Of a stretch of 64,000 nucleotides of DNA, positions 1 through 10,908 are shown piece by piece. Below the pieces are notes generated by a model. That model was not told where the DNA came from. It did no database searches and saw only the letters and a program-made list of their open reading frames with translations. The stretch is from positions 5,518,001 through 5,582,000 of the forward strand of contig NC_057924.1 of NCBI RefSeq assembly GCF_018873765.1, read 5' to 3'. The translations under genes and the position numbers were made by a program. Within the stretch, counting starts at the first letter, position 1. Each line of letters starts with the position of its first letter. Origin of the DNA: Telopea speciosissima. Its lineage: Eukaryota > Streptophyta > Magnoliopsida > Proteales > Proteaceae.

Positions 1-852
1 AGAACTGTTGAATTAAGAACTCCAGCAGTTTGTCTCAGTCTTTGCAAGGTGCAGATCAACGTGCACAATAAAAAAATCTCATGCTGGAAGGATCCTCTGC
101 GCATGAAACTTCCTGCTTACTCTTTGCTTGTAGCTTTGAAGGGGGTGAAAAAGCATCTACAGGATTGACCAATAGCAACGAATCTCATTTATCTACTACC
201 ATATCCCTGGATGCCTTTTCCTGACTTTCAAATGCATGAGCATATGATTCTTTCCCCTCAAAGTGGAGACAATCACTCTTATAAGAAAGGGTAGAAAAAG
301 GATGATTAATTCATGTTTCTGTAATCAGAATTCGACGGGTCATATAATCCAACACTAATTTGCAAAGGATCATAAATGATAAAATAGCTGCAATTCCAAA
401 CATGTAATTTCATAAAAGACCAAATAATAAAACCTTCTTGATCCTAGGCTTCAAAGAAAAAAATACTCCAATCCCTCTGACAACTAGTCAGCCTGATCCG
501 ATCTCTGGTAAGTAGCCACATTCGTACAAGTATATCTTAATGGGAACTCAAAAAAATTCAGACTGTCTCAGTTTCACCACTCCAAAACCGCAACATTTCA
601 ATAGATGCCTTCTTATAATCATGGTTTCAGAGTGATACTACTGAAACACATCGAGAGAACGAAGCAACTAAAAGTCAAAACTAACACTTATCCGGTCCAG
701 CTTTTCTAAATTCAGTAAAAAATAGCGTATCCAGGATATATATATTAGCAAATTTATACAGCTACTCCCCAAATTCATGGTTTCCACCAAAGATGAATAA
801 CTCTGGATACAAACCACAAACCGAGCCACAAAAGAAAAGCAAAGAAGTATAC
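1..852 (-). other. Intron 1 of the FAX-like gene (runs off the left edge)
   Basis: This stretch follows the donor at 852-851 on the minus strand. I looked for the conserved second FAX exon (a MGQRY-like motif) and did not find it, so I treat all of it as intron. It is A/T-rich, with no clear repeat or RNA gene. Confidence 0.5.
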
Positions 853-1051
853 CCGTCTCGAGAAACAATGCAAAATAAGAATTCCTTCGCTTTTCAAATG
901 CTTTCAGGCTCACAACACCCGCAAGCAGCAGTAGAAATCCTGTACCAAGTCCTCCAGCCAACGAAGCTGTGCTCCCCCTCTTAAAATATCCAACAAGCCC
1001 TCCAGCAACCATGATCAATCCATACGGAATCGTAAAGCAAAAATCGTGCAT
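853..1051 (-). CDS. TMEM14 / FATTY ACID EXPORT-like membrane protein, first coding exon (partial)
   Basis: The exon begins MHDFCFTIPYGL, the characteristic start of plant FAX5/FAX6-type Tmem14 proteins. It continues with a glycine-rich membrane segment (GGLVGYF, then SLAGGLGTG) and the family phrase SLKAFEKRRNS. Members are small four-helix membrane proteins implicated in fatty-acid export across plastid or ER membranes; the function here is inferred from family. The ATG at 1051 is preferred because family members start there; the open frame upstream of it has only a TTG. A consensus donor (GTATAC on the minus strand) follows position 853 after one base of the next codon, matching the phase-1 intron expected before the family's second half. 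No match to that second half is seen in 1-852, so exon 2 lies beyond the left edge. The gene is divergent from the DTW gene. Confidence 0.8.
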
Positions 1052-1421
1052 TTTGATCAACTGGTATACCTTGGAAAAAATTTCCGAACAATCAAAGTAG
1101 TTTTAATCGATCAAGAACAAATCTAGGGCTTCAAGACCTCCCAATCTGAGGATCGTTGCTTTCTTGGCTTCTTACTGGAGGTAATAGTGGATTTCAGTTG
1201 GTCAACACGAAATAGAGCAACCCTCCCAAGTCCCAACCTCTCCGGTCCAGTCTCAAGACTCGAAGCACGCAGTTCGACTTTTCCAACCCATTGCCCCTTA
1301 CCTTTATTCATAATGACGTTCATATCCCTAAGCTTCTGAATAAAAGGCTTCGTTCTTCGGGAAGCCTGTTTTTTCAATTTGTCTCCGAAGTTTCGGAGCT
1401 CTCACCACCCCAAAAAAGGAA

Positions 1422-1466
1422 CTAGGGTTTCTATTTGAACTAGTGCTTGTTCTATCTCTAGGGTTT
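1422..1466. promoter_or_regulatory. Divergent promoter with two telo-box motifs
   Basis: CTAGGGTTT occurs at 1422-1430 and again at 1458-1466, in the roughly 600-bp interval between the minus-strand FAX-like ATG (1051) and the plus-strand DTW ATG (1678). Telo-boxes (AAACCCTA) are common in plant promoters of translation and RNA-processing genes. That both genes use this interval is inferred from their head-to-head layout. A possible leader intron of the FAX-like gene, with a good GTAAGG donor on the minus strand near 1304, would also lie here. Confidence 0.5.
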
Positions 1467-1677
1467 AAAGAATGGTCTGAGATTAGGGTATCTGAATTTC
1501 CATCTGTACATCTCTGAAAGCTAGAGCTTTCAGTTGTTCATGGTTTGACGTCCACCAATGCTGGCCGGTTTTCAGGCCCGAGTCCGAGTTCCGGCCGCTT
1601 ACCGCCCTCTCTGGTTGGAGCTCAAAACCCTCTGCAACCAACGATTCTATCTTTCACAAATCCTTAGTAAAACAGAA

Positions 1678-2910
1678 ATGGGAACTCAAGCACCCGCTAA
1701 GAGGCCTTTCTGCCCTTCGTGCTCGAAGCCTGCTCGTCTTTGTCTCTGTGCACGCATCAAGAACCCCTCGCTCGATAACACAATCGCGGTGACGATACTT
1801 CTACACAGTCAAGAAAGGAAACATCCTCTGAATTCTACAAGAATTGCTACGTTAGGGCTCAAGAATCTCACTGTAGTAACGGTTTCTGATGTTCATATCG
1901 AAGCGAAGTTTCTCATTCGTTTGCTCGTGCCGTGCCCAAGAGTAGTAAGGACACCAGGTTATTATCCGATATTAGGATCGAAACAACCTCAAAAACCATG
2001 CGCTGCAGGAATCGTTAAGAGCCCCTGCTCTGACCCCAAATTGACAAATGGGAACGAGGAAATATCAGATTTTAAGCAAGCTCTGGTCACCAAATCGGAG
2101 AAAAGCATTAATGGTGTGCATCACCACCCTGGAAACCTATTGCAAGATCCGACTCTGTTAACAAGCGATCTCACAGTTTTAGAAGAATGTGCATCAGCCA
2201 TCAAAAGCAACGGAAAACTCCCGGAAAAGCAGACTGGCATTGAAATGGTTTCAACTCTACCAGTAGTAAAGGAAACAGCATCAGATACCCAAGCTGCTGC
2301 AAGCGAAGGGCCTGTCATCACTGCAACCATTGCCAAATGTGGCTACACCTGCTCTCTTACTCAGCTCAAATCTCCTCAAACCCACCCTGAAAAACCAGAT
2401 TTCGATAAGCTTTTAGCCACTCAGGTCGGCCAAGATGCAATCGCCAATGGGTTCGTCGTGAAAAAGTTGCAGACAAAGCAACTGGATGGGAGCAATGAAT
2501 TGGAAGAGTATGAAGAGTTTGAAATAATGGTTCCTCCTGGTTCTGCCCTCCTCTTCCCAACCAAGAAATCAATCGGAGTAGAAGCTGTTGATTTTAAGGT
2601 GAAGCACTTGATCGTTTTGGATGCAACTTGGGGGAAGGCGAAGAGAATGTACCATGAGAACCCATGGCTGAAGCTATTACCGCATTTGAAATTGGACCCA
2701 AGCAGTATGAGCTTGTACAGCGAAGTGAGGCACCAACCAAAGGCCGGGTGTTTGTCCACTATCGAAAGCATTGTTAGCGCGTTAAAGGCGTTTGGAGATG
2801 ATAGTGAGGGCTTGGATGAACTCTTGGACGTGTTTGAGTCCATGGTTAGGGATCAGAGGCGATGCAAAGATGAAAGATTGAGCAAAACTTCTCCAGACAG
2901 CAAATCTTGA
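1678..2910 (+). CDS. DTW-domain protein, probable tRNA-uridine aminocarboxypropyltransferase
   Basis: A single-exon gene of 410 residues from the ATG at 1678. DTW/TAPT enzymes transfer the aminocarboxypropyl group of S-adenosylmethionine to tRNA uridine, giving acp3U. The four-cysteine zinc motif is at residues 12-24 (CPSCSKPARLCLC). It is followed by ILLHSQERKHPLNSTRIATLGL, the family's conserved block, and then the DxTW signature as DATW at about residues 315-318. EVRHQPKAGCLSTIES follows, matching the usual CLST-E motif. Between about residues 110 and 240 lies a low-similarity, serine/lysine-rich stretch, as in plant homologues. The frame is also open upstream to an ATG at 1558, which would add 40 residues and could be an organelle-targeting extension; the inner start is preferred because the zinc motif normally lies close to the N-terminus. 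Confidence 0.88.
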   Translation: MGTQAPAKRPFCPSCSKPARLCLCARIKNPSLDNTIAVTILLHSQERKHPLNSTRIATLGLKNLTVVTVSDVHIEAKFLIRLLVPCPRVVRTPGYYPILGSKQPQKPCAAGIVKSPCSDPKLTNGNEEISDFKQALVTKSEKSINGVHHHPGNLLQDPTLLTSDLTVLEECASAIKSNGKLPEKQTGIEMVSTLPVVKETASDTQAAASEGPVITATIAKCGYTCSLTQLKSPQTHPEKPDFDKLLATQVGQDAIANGFVVKKLQTKQLDGSNELEEYEEFEIMVPPGSALLFPTKKSIGVEAVDFKVKHLIVLDATWGKAKRMYHENPWLKLLPHLKLDPSSMSLYSEVRHQPKAGCLSTIESIVSALKAFGDDSEGLDELLDVFESMVRDQRRCKDERLSKTSPDSKS

Positions 2911-3570
2911 ATGCTTTCTGCTTAAGAAGACAAAATTAATTGTTCTGTTCTCCATTCATAGTTCATACAGAAAGAATCATTTTTTACTCTTGAATCTTGA
3001 TTACTGTTTCATTTTCAAATCTTTTTGTTTGAGGATAAATCATATCGATTCTAGATTAGCTTCTTGGATTTTCGGTGAATTAGAACTCTTCAAATGAAAA
3101 TTCCAAATCATTTGGTTCAACTGTTCAACTGTTCAACTGACTACTCTCTCAACTTCGCATAATTAAGGGCAATAATAAATTTACTGTAAAAGTTTATATT
3201 TTCTGGACCAACCTGACCTGAAATTTGGCCCAACCAGATTGGGGTTTTCATCTGGCTGAGTTTGGATCGGCCGGGGTTTCTAGTTCCTACAAAAGGTTTC
3301 TTGGACAAGGTTTTTGGAAACCCTTTTCCACAAGCCACAGTCATGTTAGCAATCAAATTTAATTGACATGTTATCTGTTTCATCATCTATTCATGTATTA
3401 AATTTTAATTTATTTTGACTTCTTCACTGGTAAGTAGGGGAGGATAAGGGGAAGAACGAAAAGAACGAAACAATTTGCCATACACTTTTTACCTGTTTTT
3501 TTGTTCTCAGTGAACAAAAGAATGCCAAAGAACGTTTTTGAGATCGTTACTAAATGCACTCTAAGAGGCG
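2911..3570. other. Intergenic spacer downstream of the DTW gene
   Basis: Holds the 3' flank and presumed 3' UTR of the DTW gene and A/T-rich sequence up to the long-TIR element. No coding region is convincing. Confidence 0.5.
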
Positions 3571-4058
3571 GTGTCAAATTCTAAATACATCTATAGGGAT
3601 CCACATCCACTGCTTCCATGGGCGGTACTTCCATCCTACTTCCACCACTTCTCAGTGCGCCACCTATTCTTTATGAGCATCCAACGGCCTGTATTGTATT
3701 AATTCAAATTTTTTTGAGAATCTGATGACACCCTCTTTGAAGCGGTTTAAACCCCTAAACCAAACCTACTAATCGAACTAAATTTCACTCAAACCAAACC
3801 CACTTCTAATCGAACCATTTTCACCCAAATTAAACCCATCTCCGTTTCACTCATCCCCATTTCATTTGAACGAAAAGCCCTAAAAGTTGGAGAACCTCTC
3901 CATCGCTCCATCGCTCAATGTTGTTCATATGCATCTTGTCTATGGCACCGTCTCAGACTATTGAAAACGCAAAGAGATGATGATGATTCAAGCTCTGTAG
4001 AGCGTCTTCCATTTCTCCACAGCCTCGTTCCTTCTCCTCTTCTTCCGAAAAATCAGTG
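3571..4058 (+). repeat. Left terminal inverted repeat of the MULE-like element
   Basis: Partner of 7142-7619, with scattered substitutions and small indels and clear colinearity. The outermost part (GGTGTCAAATTCTAAATACA) also resembles a sequence in ASPM intron 7. Confidence 0.78.
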
Positions 4059-4088
4059 TTGTGGGTATCCCAAGTGTTGGTTAGATGT

Positions 4089-4470
4089 ATGAATGATTTT
4101 CTTTCCAATAGCTTTTCCCAGCTTATGTACTATCTCTTCCAATTGACCACTTCATATCCAACAGATAAAATGTTTTCCTTCATACTTGACTTTAAGAGTC
4201 CTACGGCTCCATTAGCTCTAATACAACAGAACGCGCTTGCTGATATTGTGAATGGACAGCAGCTGTTCAGGACAACCCTAATCAATATGATCGAAGGATT
4301 TGGATTCACTGTTGCGGTGTCAATTTTTTTTTGTTAAAGCTCTCTGGCTGGTGTTTTATAAATCTAATCTTGGTGTTCTAGTCAGCTTGTAGCTGATGAA
4401 ATTCTTTTTCAAGCTCTCTGCTGTAGATCCATATCGTCAAAAGCAGCCACTAAAATTTGCTCTTGTTAGG
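4089..4470 (+). pseudogene. Possible captured gene fragment inside the long-TIR element
   Basis: An open frame runs through about 4316, and its residues look like ordinary coding sequence (for example SPTAPLALIQQNALADIV and NMIEGFGFTV). A candidate GT at 4317 and AG at 4384-4385 would remove 69 bases and continue in frame with LVADEILFQAL before a stop. I do not recognise the protein. An open frame with possible splicing directly inside a long TIR fits a Pack-MULE capture, but the frame may be fortuitous. It is unlikely to encode a complete protein. Confidence 0.3.
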
Positions 4471-5943
4471 AAATTAAAGAGCTCCATTCACTGCTGGACT
4501 CTGGGCAGTGGAGGAAGCTTAATTAACCCGGTCTACACTACACTGCAAAGAGGTTCGTCCCCTTCCCTTCCTCTCCAACACTAAAAACCAAAAATGGGTT
4601 GTTTGATTGTCATTTTCTCAGCCACAATCAAGTGTGCTCTGTTTCTCCTCTGCACTCAATTGATATTGTGGATTTGTGGCAGTAAATTAAGTCAAAACCA
4701 CTAACTGAAAAGGAGAACTTTTCTATATGGAAAATATATATATCTTCTCTAATCCTAAGAATACTGCAATAACATCTATTGACCCTTGTCCTTCAACATA
4801 GTTTAATGGTCTATTATGGGTTTGGTTTACTTAAAATCAAAGAAAACCATTGCTCAAGTCTGTCCACTCCAAAAGCCAAGGAAAGGAAAGAGCTGGACAC
4901 TGAAGTCTTGACAAGTCTTTTCTTCTAGTACAGCAGTTGGAGAAAAAAGAAGTACTACAAAGACAAAGAGCTTTATACCAGCATTTTATTGTGATTCAAG
5001 TAACTTTCTTGCTATGAGCCTTACCATGTGTGATCCTCACAAGGGATTTCAGAGTGGGCCTAGGTCATGGTAAATATTTTCAAGTATCCACCATGGCTCT
5101 CTGCAACTCAAGAGATCCTAATCTCTTTTCACAATGCCCTCTTCTCCTTCAATTCCAAATCTCCTCTTCTTACAATGACCCTCAACAGTCAACACTACTG
5201 TAAATACTGTGGTTGAAAGTAAATAAAATCTTGATTATGAGTCCACAAAGCTTGATTTATAAACACAAACGACCTTGATTAATAATCCTGAACTGACTTG
5301 TTCTCCAGATAGTGGTTAAGAGAACTGAGTACTGGCTTGAATCTAACAAAATTTTATATGTAGATAGTAAAATAAAAAAAAGAATACAAATCAGAGTCAG
5401 CAACTAACTGATCGAGCCTATGATAACTGAGTTTTCAAATAGAGCAAGGAAAGTGGGTTGTATATAGATAGATTATCATTTCAAGATCTCCACTTCTATG
5501 TTTGATATAGAATATCATTTCAAGATCTTCACTCCTGTGTTTGATACTTGCAGGGTGGTGAATGTGAAAAATGAACATTGAGAAATTCTCTCTTATTGAC
5601 TTTATATTACCAATCATCATTGCTTGAGGAGGAAGAAAAAAAGATGAAAAGAAAATTCCCTCTTCAGGAATGAGCATGGAAAAGCAGGGATAGAGACAGC
5701 AACAAGAGCATATTATTCCCAACATATTATTCCTAACACTTGGAATTCCATGATTTTGACCCACCCAATTACTAATTCACTCAAGCCCCTTAATAGAACA
5801 GCAAGGATAGATACAACAACAAGAGCATATTATTCCCAACATTTTGTTGTTTGAAATAACTAAGAAATAAAAGGGAAGTAAAAAAAAAAGGACAAAATTA
5901 AGCAGAGAATGAACAAAACCCAACTTCACAAGCTGCAATCCTT

Positions 5944-6018
5944 GAGACCTGATGGATTCGAACCATCATAACCTAGGAAATAATTCCTAGGTGCTCTTCC
6001 ATTTTGAGCTAAGGCCTC
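5944..6018 (-). pseudogene. tRNA-like cloverleaf with an enlarged anticodon loop (probable tRNA pseudogene)
   Basis: Read on the minus strand, a 7-bp acceptor stem (GAGGCCT/AGGTCTC, one G-T pair) frames a 4-bp D stem GCTC/GAGC with a GG-containing loop, and a perfect 5-bp T stem GATGG/CCATC around TTCGAAT. Both internal promoter boxes are present (TAGCTCAAAATGG and GGTTCGAATCC). The anticodon arm CCTAG..CTAGG encloses 10 bases instead of 7, so no anticodon can be read with confidence. It lies inside the long-TIR element. It could be a decayed organelle-type tRNA, a SINE head, or captured sequence. Confidence 0.5.
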
Positions 6019-6540
6019 AACCTATAAAAAAATGAAGAATTTAAAAAACTGCATAGATCTCATGCTTCCACCAGAGTCACCCTATCCTCCATCATTATAG
6101 ACTAGGCTAAACCATCCTTGTCAACAAGTTAATTTTATTCTAGCCTTCCCAGCTGCTTATTCAGTTTAGGAACACAACTTTTCAAACTGGTTGATAACTG
6201 AATTGATTTTAGTAGCATAATCACAATGCCACACCCTTGGCTTAGAAATACAAACTCTCCACTATTGACAACCTAACAGAACAGTATCCCCCAACTGTCC
6301 AAATTTAGAAGCAATTCCAACTTTTTTTTAAGCCATTACCTGTTTTGATTTATAATATCAACCCAAACACATGTGCCCAATGATGTTCAAAAATCGTATG
6401 AAAATACTGGTCAAAACAGTAGCCATAAACAATTAGGGATCCGTGGCAAATAAAGGTTGTTGGCCTTTGAACTCTATTGAAGTCTTCGTTCATGAGTTCC
6501 ATGAGCTATTTGACATATTAAAAAACTCTCAAGTTGAGGA

Positions 6541-6576
6541 AGGAGGAGGAGGGGGAGGGGGAGGGGGGGGGGGGAA
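6541..6576 (+). repeat. G-rich simple repeat
   Basis: GGA/GGGGGA units end in a run of about 12 G. Several runs of four or more G could form a quadruplex. It lies within the long-TIR element. Confidence 0.7.
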
Positions 6577-7141
6577 GTCAACAAATAAAAGAGATGACTG
6601 AAGCTCTCTTAGGATTTTCTAATTGGCATGATTAGGATTAAAAACATTGGAAAGAGAAGGTGCTGCATCAGTGAATAAATAATTTTTATTAACCTGTCCT
6701 ATGGTTAATTCGGAGCTACAGAGGTCCACCGAAACCCTAGAAAACGTTCTTCTCGATAGTCACCGTGAGAATAATTTTGGTATCCTAATTGAATCTCTTA
6801 CAACAGTACCATCGAAAATAAATACATCTAATTAATAAAAGGCGAAAGGTTATAGCCAAACAAATCATCTTGAGCATCAGAAGCCTAGAAATAGCAATTA
6901 AAAGAGTTGTACAGAAACCAATAATCCCGTACCCTTCCCTTGAGGAATCAATAAACCAGTCAGAATATAAATTGATGAAATTTTCAAGAAGACTATCACT
7001 GTAATCATGGAGGAGACATTTTCTAGAACAACCACGAGCATCTGATTAGAAACCCCCAAGTTTGAATGAGACTTACATTTTTTACGAGTCCAGCAGCTTG
7101 CAGCAGGAAGAAGCTGAGCTCTGAGTTTGAAACCCGATTAG

Positions 7142-7619
7142 CACTGATTTTTCGGAAGAAGAGGAGAAGGAACGAGGCTATGGAGAAATGGAAGAGGCTC
7201 TACAGAGCTTGAATCATCATCATCTCTTTGGGTTTTCAATAGTCTGAGACGGTGCCATAGACAAGATGCATATGAACAACATTGAGCTATGGATCGATGG
7301 AGCGATGGAGAGGTTCTGCAACTTTTAGGGCTTTTCGTTCAAATGAAATGGGGATGAGTGAAACGGAGCTGGGTTTAGTTTGGATGAAAATGGTTCGATT
7401 AGAAGTGGGTTTGGTTTGAATGAAATTTGGTTCGGTTAATGGGCTTGGTTTAAGGGTTTAAACCGCTTCAAAGAGGGTCTCATCAGATTTTCAAAAAATT
7501 TTGAATTAATACAATACAGGCCGTTGGATGCTCATAAAGACAGATGGCACACTGAGAAGTGGTGGAAGTACAGCCCATGTAAATAGACGATGTGGATCCC
7601 ATCTATAGACATGTCACAC
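7142..7619 (-). repeat. Right terminal inverted repeat of the MULE-like element
   Basis: Reverse complement of 3571-4058 with some divergence. The inner edge is at GCACTGATTTTTCGG, matching the inner edge of the left copy; the outer edge is at GTCACAC, before a poly-T run. Confidence 0.78.
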
Positions 7620-9835
7620 TTTTTTTTTCCTTTCAATGAGGTTAAACCCTATCATTTTACATGTCTATTTGGAAAATGTGTAACTTCAATAATGACATTA
7701 TAATAAATCAGTTTCAAATATTTTAAAACATTTTTTGCCCCTATATAAAAATAAATCAAAAGAAAATTATAACTTTTCAATTCACCATTTTGGTGACAAC
7801 AAGTTGCTCTCTATGAAGGAAACTCTCCTAACATATTGTTTATTTCCTTCTCTATCTTATAATCTTATCTACGATGAAATGTTCCAATCTTGTGATGATT
7901 CTCTCAATTCGCTTCTCTGTTGGTCTATCTCCCTTTATTGCTCTCGACAACATCATCACGTAGTGGATTCTTGGAGTTCAATTTCACTGTTCAAGATATG
8001 AGTTATCATTGTAAGAGTCATACAAAAAAATTTCATAATCAAAGGCATAAGGTTCTAAGGTTTAAGTCTTTTGTTTCATAAAAATTTTCAATGGTTTTTT
8101 GAGTTATAAATTTGAATAATATTTTATAGTGAATTATTATATGATGGTATAGAAATTCGTGGAATATTGAAGTGTTTTTTGCTATTGTTTTTTTATATGA
8201 CAAACATTTCACACCTTAAATCATGGTGTGATCTTATAATATAATTTATATATCAAATATTTTAAGTTCCCCCCCCCCTCCTAAACTATGCCCTTTTGTT
8301 GTACCTGGTATTCTGGTAAGTTAAGTTGTTTGCATTATTAAAGATGAAGATCATTAAGGTCCTGTTTGTTATACATTATCAAAATAGATCTTGGGTCAAA
8401 TAAATCTTGGAGTAACGAAAAAGGTATATTGCTTTAGAATGTGTTCTAGACCTAGAATATGTTGAGAATACATACAAAACATAGCCTGAGATTGCTTTAC
8501 CGTAAAGTTTATTTGACGATGCTAAAGGAGAAGAAATAAAGTATCAAAAAATAAAAAATTTGGTAAACAAGAAACTGACATTTTTTTTTTTTGGCAATTT
8601 CAAACACTAAAAAATCGATGATATAATAGAAATCCTTGAAATGGATGGTTAATATTCATTTGTTGTGAATCTGTAAAGTCACGGAATAATTGCAACACCA
8701 AAATGAACCATTAAATAAATTGGAGAAAATATACAATGTATATATAATAGTTTGATGGAATTGCAATTTCAATTAACAATAAGTCAAATTATCCCAACCA
8801 TGTAGGGCTACAACAAATAAATTTGAACATCTTTATAATACCGTCCATGGTCTTGGGGCTCAATGGGCAACGTGTCTCTTCTCATTCACTCATTTACTAT
8901 TATACAAGATAGGAAAATGATACAATTACCGCAAGGAAAAAAGATGGGAAAATTTATATGGATTTGCCATACAATTACTCTTGTCGTAATCAAAGTGCTG
9001 AGAAAAAATGCCATATCTTTTTTTTTTTTTTTTTTTGTCAATTTAGTATAACATGTTTCTTTTTTCAATGAAGGTAAATTTTGTCATTCACATAAATAAT
9101 GCATTACCACAATCATAATCTTATTCCAACTAAATAGGGTCGGCTACATGGATCCAATAGAGGCTATGACAACATTAAATAAGTTTTAATTTTTTTAAAT
9201 TATTTTATTTTATTGGGGTAGTTAGAAAGTTGTAACTTTTTAATTCACCACTTTGGTGACGTTAAATTGCACCTTTTCATGAATATCCCAATGACATATC
9301 TCTTATTGGAATATAAGGGTCGCACATGTCTTTTTATTTTTTGTCTATTTTATCTTCACCCATCCTGAAAAGATAATCTCCTAATCATAGATATCTAAAC
9401 CCTTTGATTAGCATAAAAAAAATATATTTTTAACATCATAATTAAAGGATGAGAGTTAATGACATCATGGGAGTACAATAATAGGATCACACCGCCAGTG
9501 AAGTGGAGATTCTCTCTCCCCTAATACTAAAGGAAAATTGTTTTTTATTTTTAAATTTATTGTCTCATAGACATTTACAACCAATTTTTGTTTGTAAACG
9601 AGTTTTATAGGGGTGTTTGTGCTACAATAGTTTTGCACTAGCAATGCCTACATACATTTCAGGATAATGACAATTCTAACAAAGGTATCTTGGGGTTTTT
9701 TTTTTTTTATTTTATTTATGTGAAAACAAACTTACTTTAATTAAAAAAAATTCAGGAACATTGTATTTGTTGCATCCTATTTGCGTGGGCAATAAATATA
9801 ACATGCCAAATCACGCAACCTATCTCATGTTTAGG
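7620..9835. other. Intergenic, A/T-rich, no gene seen
   Basis: Contains homopolymer runs (a C run near 8270, T runs near 8580 and 9020). A phrase near 7750-7800 (TTCACCATTTTGGTGAC) recurs with changes near 9230-9260, so these are probably two copies of one decayed repeat. Around 9119-9180 the sequence contains CAACTAAATAGGGTCGGCTA, similar to a dispersed repeat phrase common in eudicot genomes. Confidence 0.5.
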
Positions 9836-10160
9836 TTCGGTCGGACTCTTTGATGGCTATTCAGATGATTGTGGGATCCTTTCACATCTCATGGAGTGTT
9901 AAATGGCTGATTGAGGATATTTGGCGGTTTCGTGATTCCTTCCCCAATTGTTCTTTTGCGCATCAAGTTCGTGAAATTAATGGTTATGTCGATTGCTTGG
10001 CGTCTTTGGTGGACTCCCCCATGGAGATTTTCTTATGTATAGACTCTCTTCTTTTGGCTCTTTCTACTTTTATACAGAATGATGCTGGAGGTAAGAGGTA
10101 CCTCAAAATGTAATCTTTATAACATATTGATATATTATAAGCTCCTTTTTATACAAAAAA
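9836..10160 (+). mobile_element. LINE 3'-end remnant (RNase H-like domain)
   Basis: The frame from about 9840 to 10113 reads SDSLMAIQMI, WLIEDIWRF, CSFAHQVREINGYVDCLAS. These match the C-terminal RNase H-like domain (RVT_3) of plant non-LTR retrotransposons: the ESDS, DI-x-L, and FxHxxRExNxxADxLA motifs. The expected aspartate in the last motif is preserved (VDCLA). The frame is followed by an A-rich tract near 10155-10165. No reverse transcriptase lies upstream, so this is a 5'-truncated insertion. Confidence 0.7.
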
Positions 10161-10908
10161 AAAACAAACATGTATATCTTTCTTAATAATAAAGACTATT
10201 GTGATTAGTTACAATATCAATGCCGGCCAATACTGACATTGTACTGATATTGATACCGATAACTCAGATGTATCGGGGCCAAATCGAGTGGTTTTCTACT
10301 CAAATTCAATAAAAAAAAATAAAAATTCTAAACAGATTTAGCCATAATAAGAGCCATTCCACCGATACAAGAATGAGAACATGTATCAGTATCGGGACAC
10401 AGTCAATATCGACACAAATCGTTTGATTTAAAAAACCGTGGATCTTATGGGTTGAAATATAAAAGCAATCAGTCGATAATCATGTGGATGGTGTTCGATA
10501 TACCACTTATATGAACTCAGACTTGCACCATCCGACTTGTGGCCAAGGTTTTAAAAAATGGTAATGATCCCTGTCGTTCAGATCAGAATTGGTCCCAAAA
10601 ACCTTAGATTCAGTCCTTAAATCAAAAAACGCATAAATTATAGGGTTTTAAGCGTGAATCGACCGATTCCAATCTAAATGAGCCGATCCACTCATCCGAA
10701 TCCGATCTCCAGTTACTACCCATACGAGCTCGGACTCGGACTTCCAAGTTGCGACAACTCACCAAAGTAGCCGGAGTCTGTCTCGACGTTCCCGCTTCTC
10801 TCTTCTTTAAATTCAAATCTCCATCTCGCTTTATATTCTTCAGATCTCACGCTAAAAGAGTAAATTGTCTGACAGAGAGGGAGACAGGGACGGTAAGGAC
10901 TAGAAAGA
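10161..10908. other. Upstream region of the ASPM-like gene
   Basis: Includes ATCGGTATC/GATATTGATACCGAT-type phrases near 10220-10410 that look like a decayed dispersed repeat, then the presumed promoter and 5' leader of the ASPM-like gene. No TATA box is distinct enough to report. Confidence 0.4.

Larger units (their letters stand above)
3571..7619. mobile_element. MULE-like element with about 480-bp terminal inverted repeats
   Basis: The sequence from 3571 to about 4058 reappears inverted at 7142-7619. It can be followed phrase by phrase: CTTTGAAGCGGTTTAAACCC near 3738 mirrors GGGTTTAAACCGCTTCAAAG near 7458, and CATATGCATCTTGTCTATGG near 3928 mirrors CCATAGACAAGATGCATATG near 7255. Such long TIRs are typical of Mutator-like elements. 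The interior of about 3.1 kb has no recognisable transposase, so the copy is non-autonomous. It contains a possible captured gene fragment, a tRNA-like sequence and a G-rich microsatellite. I could not find a clean 9-bp target duplication; the right flank is a poly-T run, so the exact ends are uncertain by some bases. Confidence 0.8.

Noticed and set aside
1123-1377. Open frame of 84 codons on the minus strand upstream of the FAX-like exon
   Set aside because: No family resemblance; it lies in the presumed leader or leader intron of the FAX-like gene, and a good donor site interrupts it near 1304.
2421-2843. Minus-strand frame of 140 codons
   Set aside because: Antisense shadow of the DTW-domain gene.
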